Both the position numbers and the translations under genes were made by a program. 11,653 bases of DNA from Firmicutes bacterium UBA1535 (GTDB lineage: Bacteria; Bacillota; Clostridia; Tissierellales; Sedimentibacteraceae). The notes beneath the pieces were generated by a model. That model saw nothing but the letters and a program-made list of their open reading frames with translations, made no database searches and had not been told where the DNA came from. Position 1 is the first letter of the stretch. Every line of letters begins with the position of its first letter. Of the stretch, positions 1-6,899 are shown piece by piece. The DNA lies in the NCBI GenBank assembly GCA_002323775.1, contig DCPV01000182.1:7311-18963 (forward strand), in the 5' to 3' direction.

Positions 1-737
1 AGGGCGCCTTTACCGGTGCTACGCGTACCCGGGCAGGGCGTTTCGAACAAGCCGATGGCGGTACGCTTTTTCTTGACGAAATAACTGAAATGCCTTATAA
101 GATGCAAAGTAAACTGTTAAGAGTTTTACAAGATGGAATTATCAGTCGTTTAGGAAGCGATAAAACTATAGAAACTGATGTAAGAATAATAGCGGCGACC
201 AATATGGATATTAGAAGTGCTATTGATAAGGACAAATTCAGAAGTGATTTATTTTATAGATTGGCTGTTGTAAGTGTTGATTTACCACCTCTTAGAGAAC
301 GCAAGGAAGATATAAAGGAGCTTACAAAGTATTTTGTTAAGGGATTTTCTGAAAAAGAGAATATAAATATAAATAGCTTTGATGATGAAATCTATGGTAT
401 TTTTGAATCTTATTTTTGGGAAGGAAATATAAGAGAGCTTAGAAATGTAGTTCAAAGAATGGTTGTATTATCAAATGACGGAATTATTAAAAAAGAGGAT
501 ATACCAAGCTATATAGCTGATGGTATTGAGACTGTTCAAATAGAGAAATCTGAGGAAAATTTTATTGCCTGTGATTTTAATAATGCTATAAGAAATTTAG
601 AGACAAAAATGCTTACAGAAGCTATAAAAGTAGCTAAAGGAAATATATCTAATGCTGCAAAGCTTTTAAATTTGAATAGAACTACATTCTATTATAAAAT
701 TAAGTTATACAATTTAGAGCATCTGCTAAAAGAATGA
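1..737 (+). CDS. prdR: Sigma-54-dependent activator, 3' part (probable PrdR)
   Basis: Enhancer-binding protein that would use ATP hydrolysis to open sigma-54 promoters, here probably the proline-responsive activator of the adjacent prd operon. The reading frame is open from base 3. It shows the sigma-54 contact loop GAFTGA (bases 6-23), Walker B GGTLFLDE (57-80), sensor I (VRIIAATN), the arginine-finger region RSDLFYRL, the sensor II region [10 protein letters not shown], and a C-terminal Fis-type helix-turn-helix (about 606-725). The receiver or sensor domain and Walker A lie outside the window, so its signal cannot be seen. Identity as PrdR is inferred from position next to prdC and from a sigma-54 promoter in front of prdC. 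The first ~80 bases are about 60% GC with NtrC-like wording, whereas the rest is near 30% GC, so the left edge may not belong to this gene. Confidence 0.8.
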   Translation, partial: GAFTGATRTRAGRFEQADGGTLFLDEITEMPYKMQSKLLRVLQDGIISRLGSDKTIETDVRIIAATNMDIRSAIDKDKFRSDLFYRLAVVSVDLPPLRERKEDIKELTKYFVKGFSEKENININSFDDEIYGIFESYFWEGNIRELRNVVQRMVVLSNDGIIKKEDIPSYIADGIETVQIEKSEENFIACDFNNAIRNLETKMLTEAIKVAKGNISNAAKLLNLNRTTFYYKIKLYNLEHLLKE

Positions 738-738
738 T

Positions 739-773
739 TGTTCAAAAATTGACACAATGTTAAATTTTGAACA
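739..773. promoter_or_regulatory. Pair of 16-bp motifs, candidate activator sites (distal)
   Basis: Two copies of one motif lie immediately after the regulator's stop codon: TGTTCAAAAATTGACA at 739-754, and TGTTAAATTTTGAACA at 758-773, which is the reverse complement of TGTTCAAAATTTAACA. They start 19 bp apart, exactly as a second pair does at 10922-10956. Together the copies can also form a hairpin (738-747 with 765-774), but no T-run follows it on the plus strand, so a terminator is less convincing than a binding site. Inferred to be upstream activating sites for the sigma-54 activator. Confidence 0.55.
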
Positions 774-878
774 AAAAAATTTAAAAATATTAAATTTACA
801 AAAATCATGAAATTTCAACATATTTATTAAGATAAAAATTAAAAATATTACTTAAATTAAAAATATCTTTAAATCTCC

Positions 879-910
879 AAAAACACTGTTTAAAATCTGA
901 CAGTGTTTTT
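879..910 (+). terminator. Hairpin with T-tail, carrying a third activator-motif copy
   Basis: An 11-bp perfect stem (879-889 with 900-910) closes a 10-nt loop and ends in a run of five T. It could terminate transcription from the upstream regulator gene. The loop and inner stem are the motif TGTTTAAAATCTGACA (887-902). The hairpin core at 884-905 matches 20 of 22 bases of the hairpin at 10980-11001. That similarity between two unrelated gene ends argues that it also, or mainly, serves as a protein-binding site 142 bp ahead of the sigma-54 promoter. Confidence 0.6.
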
Positions 911-1028
911 ATTGTTGAGAAAATCAATAATTTCTTAATATATATATTTGTTAAATAAAAAACGATTTCCAACTTACTTAAATACGTTTTTAATATAAAA
1001 AAAATTATTAACAATGTTTTGTTGAAAA

Positions 1029-1044
1029 TGGCACGAAATTTGCT
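1029..1044 (+). promoter_or_regulatory. Sigma-54 (-24/-12) promoter of the prd operon
   Basis: The sequence TGGCACGAAATTTGCT matches the sigma-54 consensus TGGCAC-N5-TTGCW completely, with GG at 1030-1031 and GC at 1042-1043. Transcription would begin near 1055, leaving a leader of about 35 nt before prdC. This agrees with established knowledge that prd operons depend on SigL (sigma-54) and PrdR. Confidence 0.9.
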
Positions 1045-1089
1045 ATTGATAAATATATAACAATATCTAGCGATTAGGAGTGACAAAAT

Positions 1090-2379
1090 ATGAATTTTGT
1101 ATACAAATTTCCTTTGAAAATGCACGTAGGAGTGGCTTGTAAACCCATAGTAAATATAGGTGATACAGTAAAAAGGGGACAGTGCATAGCAGTGCCGGAG
1201 GGCTTAGGTGCTAAAATACATTCAAGTGTATCAGGTCTCGTAAAAGAGATTAGTGATACCTGCATTTTAATCCAAGCTGATGAGGTGCAAAATGATGAAT
1301 ATGTAAAGATAAAAGAGTGTAATTCAATAAAGGATGTATGTTTTGAAGCAGGAATTGTTGGAGCGGGAGGAGCAGGCTTTCCAACACACGTAAAGCTTGC
1401 AAATGATATCGCTGATGGATATATCATTGCAAACTGCGTAGAATGTGAGCCGGTGTTATCTCACAATATTTCTTTGATAGAACAAAATCCAGATATAGTT
1501 TTAAAGGGCGTAAAATACGCTATGGAAGCAGTTAAGGCAAAAAATGGAATTATAGCAATCAAGGAAAAAAATAAAAAAGCAATAGCTTCTTTAGAAAAAA
1601 TTATAACAAATTATCAAAGCATAACAATTAAAAAGCTTCCTGACATTTATCCTATGGGAGAAGAAAGAGCAATTATACATGAGATATTTGACAAGTGGCT
1701 TGAACCAACACAGCTTCCAATCGAAGCAAATTGCGTAGTACTAAATACAGAGACATTGGCTAATATAGTGAAAGCAATAGAAGATAGAAAGCCTGTAATT
1801 GACAAGGATATAACTGTTGGAGGAAAACTTGCCAATGGTAGTAAAGAAAATGTGTTTTTACAAGTTCCAATAGGAACACCGATAAAAGAAATGATAGAAA
1901 AATGCGGTGGAATTGATGGAGAATATGGAGAGGTACTGATAGGAGGTCCTTATACAGGCTTGGCAGGAAACTTAGAAAGCGATGTAGTAACAAAAACCTC
2001 TGGTGGTATCATAGTTACTATTGCCTTCCCTAAATATGAGGATAAAGTCGGCTTATTGGTTTGTGCCTGCGGTGCAAATGAAAGTAGATTAAGAGATATC
2101 GCTAATAAAATGGGCTCTGAGGTAGTAGAAGTGTTGCCATGTAAAAACATTGAAAATATCAAAGGAGCAAATAAATGTAAAACTCCGGGAACTTGTCCGG
2201 GACAGGCCGCTTTAGCTTTGCAATTTAAGAAAGCCGGTGCTAAAAGACTTATAATATCAAACTGTAGCGATTGTTCAAATACAGTTATGAATTCGGCGCC
2301 AAAGCTGGGCTTGGGAGTATATCATCATACAGACCATGTATTTAGAACAGTTGATCATGAATTAACAAGAAGATTATAG
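1090..2379 (+). CDS. prdC: PrdC, RnfC-like electron carrier of proline reductase
   Basis: Soluble RnfC-like protein believed to pass electrons from NADH, possibly via the Rnf complex, to proline reductase. The 429-residue product has an RnfC-type N-terminal barrel (about 10-50), the glycine-rich nucleotide/flavin segment GIVGAGGAGFPTHVKL (88-103), CVEC (116-119), a SLBB-like region around 240-285, and a cysteine-rich tail: C325, C327, C351, C363, C369, C392 and C395. The regular CxxCxxCxxxCP ferredoxin repeats of RnfC are absent. As far as I recall, PrdC contains selenocysteine in some clostridia. Here the frame has no internal UGA, so this is a cysteine form. AGGAG sits 8-12 nt before the ATG. 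First gene behind the sigma-54 promoter, with prdA 19 bp downstream. Confidence 0.92.
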   Translation: MNFVYKFPLKMHVGVACKPIVNIGDTVKRGQCIAVPEGLGAKIHSSVSGLVKEISDTCILIQADEVQNDEYVKIKECNSIKDVCFEAGIVGAGGAGFPTHVKLANDIADGYIIANCVECEPVLSHNISLIEQNPDIVLKGVKYAMEAVKAKNGIIAIKEKNKKAIASLEKIITNYQSITIKKLPDIYPMGEERAIIHEIFDKWLEPTQLPIEANCVVLNTETLANIVKAIEDRKPVIDKDITVGGKLANGSKENVFLQVPIGTPIKEMIEKCGGIDGEYGEVLIGGPYTGLAGNLESDVVTKTSGGIIVTIAFPKYEDKVGLLVCACGANESRLRDIANKMGSEVVEVLPCKNIENIKGANKCKTPGTCPGQAALALQFKKAGAKRLIISNCSDCSNTVMNSAPKLGLGVYHHTDHVFRTVDHELTRRL

Positions 2380-2398
2380 ATTTAAGGGAGAAAACAAA

Positions 2399-4549
2399 AT
2401 GTCATTAAACGCTGAACACATTGAAGAAATTAAAACAGAGCTTGCCATAGTTTGTTGCAGAACTGATGCAGGAACTGTTATATCAGCAGCTAACCTGGAA
2501 GATCCAGCAATATTTGATGAATTAAAAGATTCTGGACTTTTAAAAATACCTGATGATTGTCTTACAATTGAGGAGGTATTAGGAGCTAAGCTTATAAAAA
2601 CTATTGATTCGCTGACACCTATGACACCTGATATGTTTGAAAGCATAAATAAGGTGAAATCAAAGAATGAAAGCGAAGTTGACTTTGCCAGTATTGATGA
2701 AAATGCAAAAGCTGTTTTAAAGCTTAATAAAAAAGCCGGAGCTTTAATTCAAGTATCAGATTTAGAAAACCCAATGCACTTTGATAAATTAGTAGATTCA
2801 AATTTAATTACCTTAAATGATGAAGTATTAACTGTTAAAGAAGTAGTTGGCAAAAAATTAGCAAAGGATGTTGTAGCTTTGACTCCAGTATTGGGAGAAA
2901 TGCTAGAGGGATTTGCAGTAAAAAAAGTTGTTTCTAATTGCAATTCCATAGAAAATCCTATGATGAAAAAAGCATCAGGCAACAATGCAGGAGTTATGAG
3001 AATAAAAATTGAAGAAGGTAAGGGAATTGATATTCAAATACCATTAAGTATAATTGCTCAAGGTGGGTTTGATAATGAAGAAGCTGTGTGTGCAGAAACT
3101 GTAAATACAGTTATAGAAAATAACGTAAATAACACTAAAGGATTTAACACGGTAAATGCAGCAGAAGTTCAACAAGCGCCAAGGGCAGTTAGAAGCTTGA
3201 TTAAAAAGCATCACAAAATAACTGAAGTAAAATTTGGTGAAGAAACAAAAATAGAAGGCTCTTGCTTATATATAAGAGAGAACATATGTGAAGATGCTAT
3301 AAAAGGAAGCGAATTAGTAAAGGATATTAAATTAGAAATAATTACTCCTAATGATTACAATAAGTACAGCGAAACCATAATGGACGTTCAGCCGATAGCG
3401 ACAAAGGAAAAAGAATGTAAGCTTGGAAGTGGAGCTACAAGAATACTTGACGGTGTTATAGTTATGGTTACAGGAACAGACGAGGACGGAGTGCAAATAG
3501 GAGAGTTTGGCTCATCAGAGGGCATACTTGAAGAAAATATCATGTGGGGCAGACCGGGAGCGCCTGATAAGGGAGATATCTTTATAAAGACTCAAGTAAC
3601 AATAGCAAGAGGAACAAATATGGAAAGACCCGGACCATATGCTGCTCATAAAGTATCTGATGCTATTACTCAAGAGATAAGAAATGTGATGAAAGAGGCT
3701 GATGACAGTCTATTTGAAACTACAGAGGAATTGGTCCAGTACAGAAGACCTGGCAAGAAAAAAATAGTTATAGTAAAAGAAATAATGGGTCAAGGTGCTA
3801 TGCACGACAATCTGATATTGCCTGTAGAGCCGGTTGGAGTTTTAGGTGGAAAGCCAAATGTTGACTTAGGAAACGTACCTGTCATGCTTTCTCCGCTTGA
3901 GGTATTAGATGGAGGAATTCATGCTCTTACATGTATAGGGCCTGCTTCTAAGGAGTGTTCAAGACACTATTTTAGAGAGCCACTAGTAATTGAAGCTATG
4001 AATGATGAGGATGTAGACTTATGCGGAGTAATATTTATAGGAAGCCCTCAAATAAACTTAGAAAAATTCTATGTATCAGAAAGATTAGGAATGACAATTG
4101 AAGCATTAGATGTTGACGGTGCTATTGTAACTACTGAAGGCTTTGGAAACAATCATATAGACTTCGCAAGTCATATTGAGCAAATTGGACAAAGAGGTGT
4201 AGAGGTTGTCGGAATGTCATTCTGCGGAGTTCAAGGAGCATTGGTTGTTGGAAACAAATACATGAAGCACATGGTAGACAACAACAAGTCTGAGGAAGGC
4301 ATAGAAAATGAAGTTCTATCTTGCAATACATTATGCAAGGAAGATGCTCTAAGAGCCTTAGCGATGGTTAAATCGGCTATTGACAAGGAAGAAATAAAAG
4401 CTCCGGAGAAAAAGTGGAATCCAAATGTTAAGCAATCTAACATTGAAATTGTAGAGAAAGATAAGAATATATCAATAGAGCAAGTTCTAAACGAAACTTC
4501 TATTCCATTAAGTGAAAAAAGGAAAAGCAAGATGGGTGGAAATCAATAA
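2399..4549 (+). CDS. prdA: PrdA, D-proline reductase pyruvoyl proprotein
   Basis: Proprotein of D-proline reductase, which cleaves D-proline reductively to 5-aminovalerate. In the family the chain cuts itself before a cysteine, which becomes the pyruvoyl group that binds proline. The matching site here is HALT|CIGPASKE with Cys512, giving fragments of 511 and 205 residues. The conserved core starts near residue 267 and includes GTDEDGVQIGEFGSSEG, MGQGAMHDNLILPVEP, DLGNVPVMLSPLEVLDGG and TTEGFGNNHIDFASHIEQIG. The N-terminal module IVCCRTDAG...LTPMTPDM (16-81) is followed by a diverged second copy (105-170), so at 716 residues the protein is about 80-90 longer than PrdA proteins I know. RBS AAGGGAG lies just before the ATG. 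The partner selenoprotein PrdB follows two genes on. Confidence 0.95.
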   Translation: MSLNAEHIEEIKTELAIVCCRTDAGTVISAANLEDPAIFDELKDSGLLKIPDDCLTIEEVLGAKLIKTIDSLTPMTPDMFESINKVKSKNESEVDFASIDENAKAVLKLNKKAGALIQVSDLENPMHFDKLVDSNLITLNDEVLTVKEVVGKKLAKDVVALTPVLGEMLEGFAVKKVVSNCNSIENPMMKKASGNNAGVMRIKIEEGKGIDIQIPLSIIAQGGFDNEEAVCAETVNTVIENNVNNTKGFNTVNAAEVQQAPRAVRSLIKKHHKITEVKFGEETKIEGSCLYIRENICEDAIKGSELVKDIKLEIITPNDYNKYSETIMDVQPIATKEKECKLGSGATRILDGVIVMVTGTDEDGVQIGEFGSSEGILEENIMWGRPGAPDKGDIFIKTQVTIARGTNMERPGPYAAHKVSDAITQEIRNVMKEADDSLFETTEELVQYRRPGKKKIVIVKEIMGQGAMHDNLILPVEPVGVLGGKPNVDLGNVPVMLSPLEVLDGGIHALTCIGPASKECSRHYFREPLVIEAMNDEDVDLCGVIFIGSPQINLEKFYVSERLGMTIEALDVDGAIVTTEGFGNNHIDFASHIEQIGQRGVEVVGMSFCGVQGALVVGNKYMKHMVDNNKSEEGIENEVLSCNTLCKEDALRALAMVKSAIDKEEIKAPEKKWNPNVKQSNIEIVEKDKNISIEQVLNETSIPLSEKRKSKMGGNQ
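2444..2908 (+). repeat. Tandem duplication of the PrdA N-terminal module
   Basis: Residues 16-81 (bases 2444-2641) and 105-170 (bases 2711-2908) align without gaps over 66 positions with 27 identities by hand count. Shared anchors are AG..I, LE.P..FD.L.DS.L, LT..EV.G.KL.K and LTP....M.E. The two copies are joined by a charged linker (82-104). The Cys19-Cys20 pair of the first copy is replaced by Lys-Leu in the second, so the copies have probably diverged in role. Confidence 0.75.
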
Positions 4550-4620
4550 TACTAGATAATAGCATGAATTCTATTTGATAAAAAATCAGAAAGATTTCTT
4601 ATAAGATTATAGAGGCAAAA

Positions 4621-4869
4621 ATGAAATATTGTGATAATTTAATTGAAATGAAAGGTATTATTACCGAGGTTCATGATGGAGCAGTATCAATTGACTTTAA
4701 AGGGAGACTTGGAAGTATGAAAATACCAATGAGAATGTTGATAACTGATTATGAGCTTAAAGAAGGCATGGAAGTAGGAATGAAGATGAGCTTTGTTGAA
4801 GTGCTTTCGGACAAAATAGATGATAAATACACAAGAAACAAGCAAGCAAAATCAGAAAGGTGTGAATAA
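4621..4869 (+). CDS. Small conserved protein between prdA and prdB
   Basis: An 82-residue protein with no signal peptide or membrane segment. Alternating hydrophobic residues and conserved-looking glycines (GIITEVHDGAVSIDFKGRLG, then a segment around LKEGMEVGMKMSFVEV) suggest a small beta-barrel, OB- or SH3-like. The last 15 residues are charged and probably disordered. Other clostridial prd operons carry a small gene of this kind at the same place, and I recall the family being named after the Clostridium botulinum proteins CBO2463/CBO2479, but its function is unknown. RBS-like AGAGG precedes the ATG. Its stop codon lies one base before the likely prdB TTG start, so the two are probably translationally coupled. 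A role in assembly or maturation of the PrdA/PrdB complex is only a guess from position. Confidence 0.75.
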   Translation: MKYCDNLIEMKGIITEVHDGAVSIDFKGRLGSMKIPMRMLITDYELKEGMEVGMKMSFVEVLSDKIDDKYTRNKQAKSERCE

Positions 4870-4870
4870 G

Positions 4871-5581
4871 TTGAGAGGATTACAGTCAGAAATATTTGTT
4901 CCTATAACTCCGCCGCTGGTGTGGACACCAGTTACAAAAGAGTTAAAGGATATGAAAATTGCTTTTGCTACAGCAGCAGGAGTACATTTAAAAAACGATA
5001 AAAGATTTAATCTTGCCGGAGACTTTTCTTATAGATTAATACCGGGAAAGGCTAATGCGCAGGATTTGATGGTATCTCACGGTGGATATGATAATGGCGA
5101 TGTTAATAAAGATGTCAACTGTATGTTCCCTGTTGACAGGCTAAAGGAATTAAAGGAAGATGGCTTCATTGGAGATGTAGCACCAACGCATATAGGCTTT
5201 ATGGGTGGTGGCGGTAACCAAGAAAAATTTAAAAACGAAACCGGACCGGCTATTGCCCAAATATTAAAAGAAGAAGGTGTCGATGCTGTAGTGTTGACAG
5301 CTGGCTGAGGTACTTGTCATCGTTCTGCTGTACTTGTACAAAGAGCGATTGAGGAATCGGGGATTCCTACAATAGTTATAGCGGCATTACCGCCGGTAGT
5401 TAGACAAACCGGAACTCCAAGAGCAGTAGCTCCACTTGTGCCAATGGGTGCAAATGCGGGAGAGCCTAACAATAAAGAGATGCAAACTGAAATATTAAAG
5501 GCTACACTAAAACAATTAGTTGAAATACAAACACCTGGTAAGATAGTAACATTACCATTTGAATATATAGCTAAAGTATGA
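4871..5581 (+). CDS. prdB: PrdB, selenocysteine subunit of D-proline reductase
   Basis: Selenoprotein subunit that attacks the C-N bond of pyruvoyl-bound D-proline. The frame is interrupted by UGA at 5306-5308 in VVLTAG-U-GTCHRSAVLVQRA and continues with strong PrdB wording (AALPPVVRQTGTPRAVAPLVPMGANAGEPNN) to TGA at 5579-5581. Read through, the product has 236 residues with Sec146, close to the usual ~240. The motif U-x-x-C is a redox pair. Earlier family motifs are present: GLQSEIFVPITPP, NLAGDFSYR, SHGGYDN, GFMGGGG. I place the start at TTG 4871, giving MRGLQSEIF, because AAAGGTG ends 8 nt before it. GTG 4862 is possible but sits directly on the Shine-Dalgarno. ATG 4820 would overlap the upstream gene by 50 bases and adds residues that do not look like PrdB. 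It overlaps prdD by ATGA. Confidence 0.93.
5306..5308 (+). other. In-frame UGA read as selenocysteine in prdB
   Basis: TGA follows GCTGGC and precedes GGTACTTGTCATCGT, encoding AG-U-GTCHR, the known active-site context of PrdB. Family knowledge and the uninterrupted downstream homology show it is recoded. A bacterial SECIS should lie just 3' of it. A short stem (5308-5313 with 5330-5335, loop 16 nt) can be drawn, but I do not find it convincing. Confidence 0.9.
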
Positions 5582-6336
5582 TAAAAGAAATCAGTAAATT
5601 AGTTATAAAAGCATTTAATATTGAAAATGTATATCTATCTAATAAGACAAAAATTGAAGAATGTTGCTTATATATTAATGAAAATTTAGTAGAGGAAGCA
5701 TTAAATCTTAATAAGGATTATATTAAAAGCTTAGATATTAAAGTAATTAATAAGAAAGATAGAAATGTTTTTGTTAATTCAATAATGGATTTTATTCCTA
5801 TTGCAACTAAGGTTCTGGGTAAAATAGGTGAGGGAGTAACACATACTTTAACTGGTGTATGTGTTATGCTCACTGGAATTGATGAAAATGGTGTTCAAGT
5901 TGCAGAATTTGGATCATCAGAAGGATTTTTAAATGAGCAGGTTATTTTTAATCATCCGGGTACACCCAGTGATGATGATATAATTATTCATGTAAATGTT
6001 GTTTTATTTAATGGAATGGGTACAGTGAGAAAGGCAATTATTGCTTCTCACAGTGCTTGTGATTATATAGTTCAGAATATACGAGAATATGTTAAAAAAT
6101 TAACCGGTAAAAACTGTGATGAAAAACATGAGTTTATACATAGCATAGACAATACTAAGAAAAATATTGCAATAATAAAACAAGTGGCAGGACAAGGAGC
6201 TATGTATGATACTTTTGTGTTGCCTGATGAGCCTTGCGGTGTCAGTGGTGCATACTCAATTATTGACTTGGGCAACGCTCCGGTACTGCTTACTCCAAAT
6301 GAATATAGAGATGGGGCAATTAGAGCAATGTATTAA
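5578..6336 (+). CDS. prdD: PrdD, paralogue of the central part of PrdA
   Basis: A 252-residue protein that parallels PrdA from about residue 267 up to, but not including, the self-cleavage cysteine. Shared blocks include TKIEECCLYINENL, SIMDFIPIATKV, GVCVMLTGIDENGVQVAEFGSSEGF, IIKQVAGQGAMYDTFVLPDEPCG and DLGNAPVLLTP. It ends in RDGAIRAMY where PrdA has LDGGIHALT followed by Cys512. It therefore lacks the pyruvoyl precursor residue and is unlikely to be catalytic alone. A structural or assembly role together with PrdE is plausible but not demonstrated by the sequence. The start ATG overlaps the prdB stop (ATGA) and has no strong ribosome site of its own, so it probably depends on reinitiation after prdB. 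Confidence 0.9.
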   Translation: MIKEISKLVIKAFNIENVYLSNKTKIEECCLYINENLVEEALNLNKDYIKSLDIKVINKKDRNVFVNSIMDFIPIATKVLGKIGEGVTHTLTGVCVMLTGIDENGVQVAEFGSSEGFLNEQVIFNHPGTPSDDDIIIHVNVVLFNGMGTVRKAIIASHSACDYIVQNIREYVKKLTGKNCDEKHEFIHSIDNTKKNIAIIKQVAGQGAMYDTFVLPDEPCGVSGAYSIIDLGNAPVLLTPNEYRDGAIRAMY

Positions 6337-6337
6337 A

Positions 6338-6389
6338 AGCGAAGAAAAAAGAATCTTCGCTCTATGAAAGAAGCAAAAGGACGCTTCTT
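6338..6389 (+). other. Two tandem stem-loops between prdD and prdE
   Basis: The first has an 8-bp stem, AGCGAAGA (6338-6345) with TCTTCGCT (6354-6361), and an A-rich 8-nt loop. The second has a 7-bp stem, AAGAAGC (6368-6374) with GCTTCTT (6383-6389), and an 8-nt loop. Neither is followed by a T-run, so they are not simple terminators. They fill most of the only sizeable gap between prdB and prdF and could be an mRNA processing or stabilising element. Confidence 0.5.
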
Positions 6390-6425
6390 CAACGTATTTT
6401 ATAATATGTTTTAATGGAGATAAAT

Positions 6426-6899
6426 ATGGGAATAGGACCATCTACCAAGGAAACTACACTGCATCATTTTAGAGATCCTCTGCTTGATGTAGTCAGTAAC
6501 GATAATGATGTAAATTTATTGGGAGTTGTAATTGTCGGTACACCTCAATCTAATAAAGATAAATATTTTGTGGGTAAAAGGGTCGCTATGTGTATTCAGG
6601 CTATGAATATAGATGGTGCAATAATTTCCGTTGACGGTTTTGGCAATAGTCACGTTGATTTTGCCAATACAATACAAGAAGTTGCCAGTAGAAATATACC
6701 GGTTGTAGGTATGAGCTTTGTTGGTACACAAGGTAAGTTTGTTACTACAAATGAATATATGGATACTATTGTTGATTTGAATAAATCTGAGGATGGAATT
6801 GAAACATTGAGAGTTGGCGAAAATTCCTCAGTTATCTTAGATGCAAAAAAGGCTATTTCGTTGTTAAAGCTTAAAATTAGGAGGAATGACAAGAAATGA
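6426..6899 (+). CDS. prdE: PrdE, paralogue of the C-terminal part of PrdA
   Basis: A 157-residue protein matching the PrdA fragment that follows the self-cleavage site. MGIGPSTKETTLHHFRDPL corresponds to CIGPASKECSRHYFREPLV in PrdA, and later blocks SVDGFGNSHVDFANTI, GMSFVGTQGKFVTTNEYMDTIVD and NKSEDGIE also match. Where PrdA has the pyruvoyl-forming cysteine, PrdE has its start region, so no pyruvoyl group can form. I choose ATG 6426 because GGAG at 6416-6419 sits six bases upstream and because the PrdA match starts there. An in-frame ATG at 6414 would place that ribosome site inside the gene. Together PrdD and PrdE look like a split, cofactor-less copy of PrdA. The end overlaps prdF (ATGA). 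Confidence 0.9.
   Translation: MGIGPSTKETTLHHFRDPLLDVVSNDNDVNLLGVVIVGTPQSNKDKYFVGKRVAMCIQAMNIDGAIISVDGFGNSHVDFANTIQEVASRNIPVVGMSFVGTQGKFVTTNEYMDTIVDLNKSEDGIETLRVGENSSVILDAKKAISLLKLKIRRNDKK

Larger units (their letters stand above)
738..1089. other. Regulatory gap between the activator gene and prdC
   Basis: This 352-bp stretch has no credible gene. It contains the motif pair (739-773), the motif-bearing hairpin (879-910), a very AT-rich spacer (about 911-1028) that could bend during enhancer looping, the sigma-54 promoter (1029-1044) and the prdC ribosome binding site AGGAG just before 1082. I see no riboswitch or T-box in it. Confidence 0.7.

Noticed and set aside
738..774. Terminator of the regulator gene at the first motif pair
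   Set aside because: The stem is A/T-rich and is followed by A residues rather than T on the plus strand. The paired-motif explanation, repeated with equal spacing at 10922-10956, fits better.
805..1125. Minus-strand open frame of 106 codons in the gap before prdC
   Set aside because: It is Phe/Ile/Leu/Lys-rich wording from AT-rich DNA, crosses the sigma-54 promoter and the start of prdC, and matches no family I know.
4820..4870. ATG 4820 as the prdB start
   Set aside because: It would overlap the small upstream gene by 50 bases, has no ribosome site, and the extra residues (MINTQETSKQNQKG) do not resemble PrdB.
5306..5308. Premature stop making prdB a pseudogene or two genes
   Set aside because: The PrdB family has selenocysteine at exactly this residue, and strong family sequence continues in the same frame to 5581.
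5308..5335. SECIS hairpin in prdB
   Set aside because: Only a 6-bp stem with one G-U pair and a large unstructured loop can be drawn, so it is not reported as a feature.
6414..6425. ATG 6414 as the prdE start
   Set aside because: GGAG at 6416-6419 would lie inside the gene, and it is correctly spaced for ATG 6426, where the PrdA-like sequence begins.
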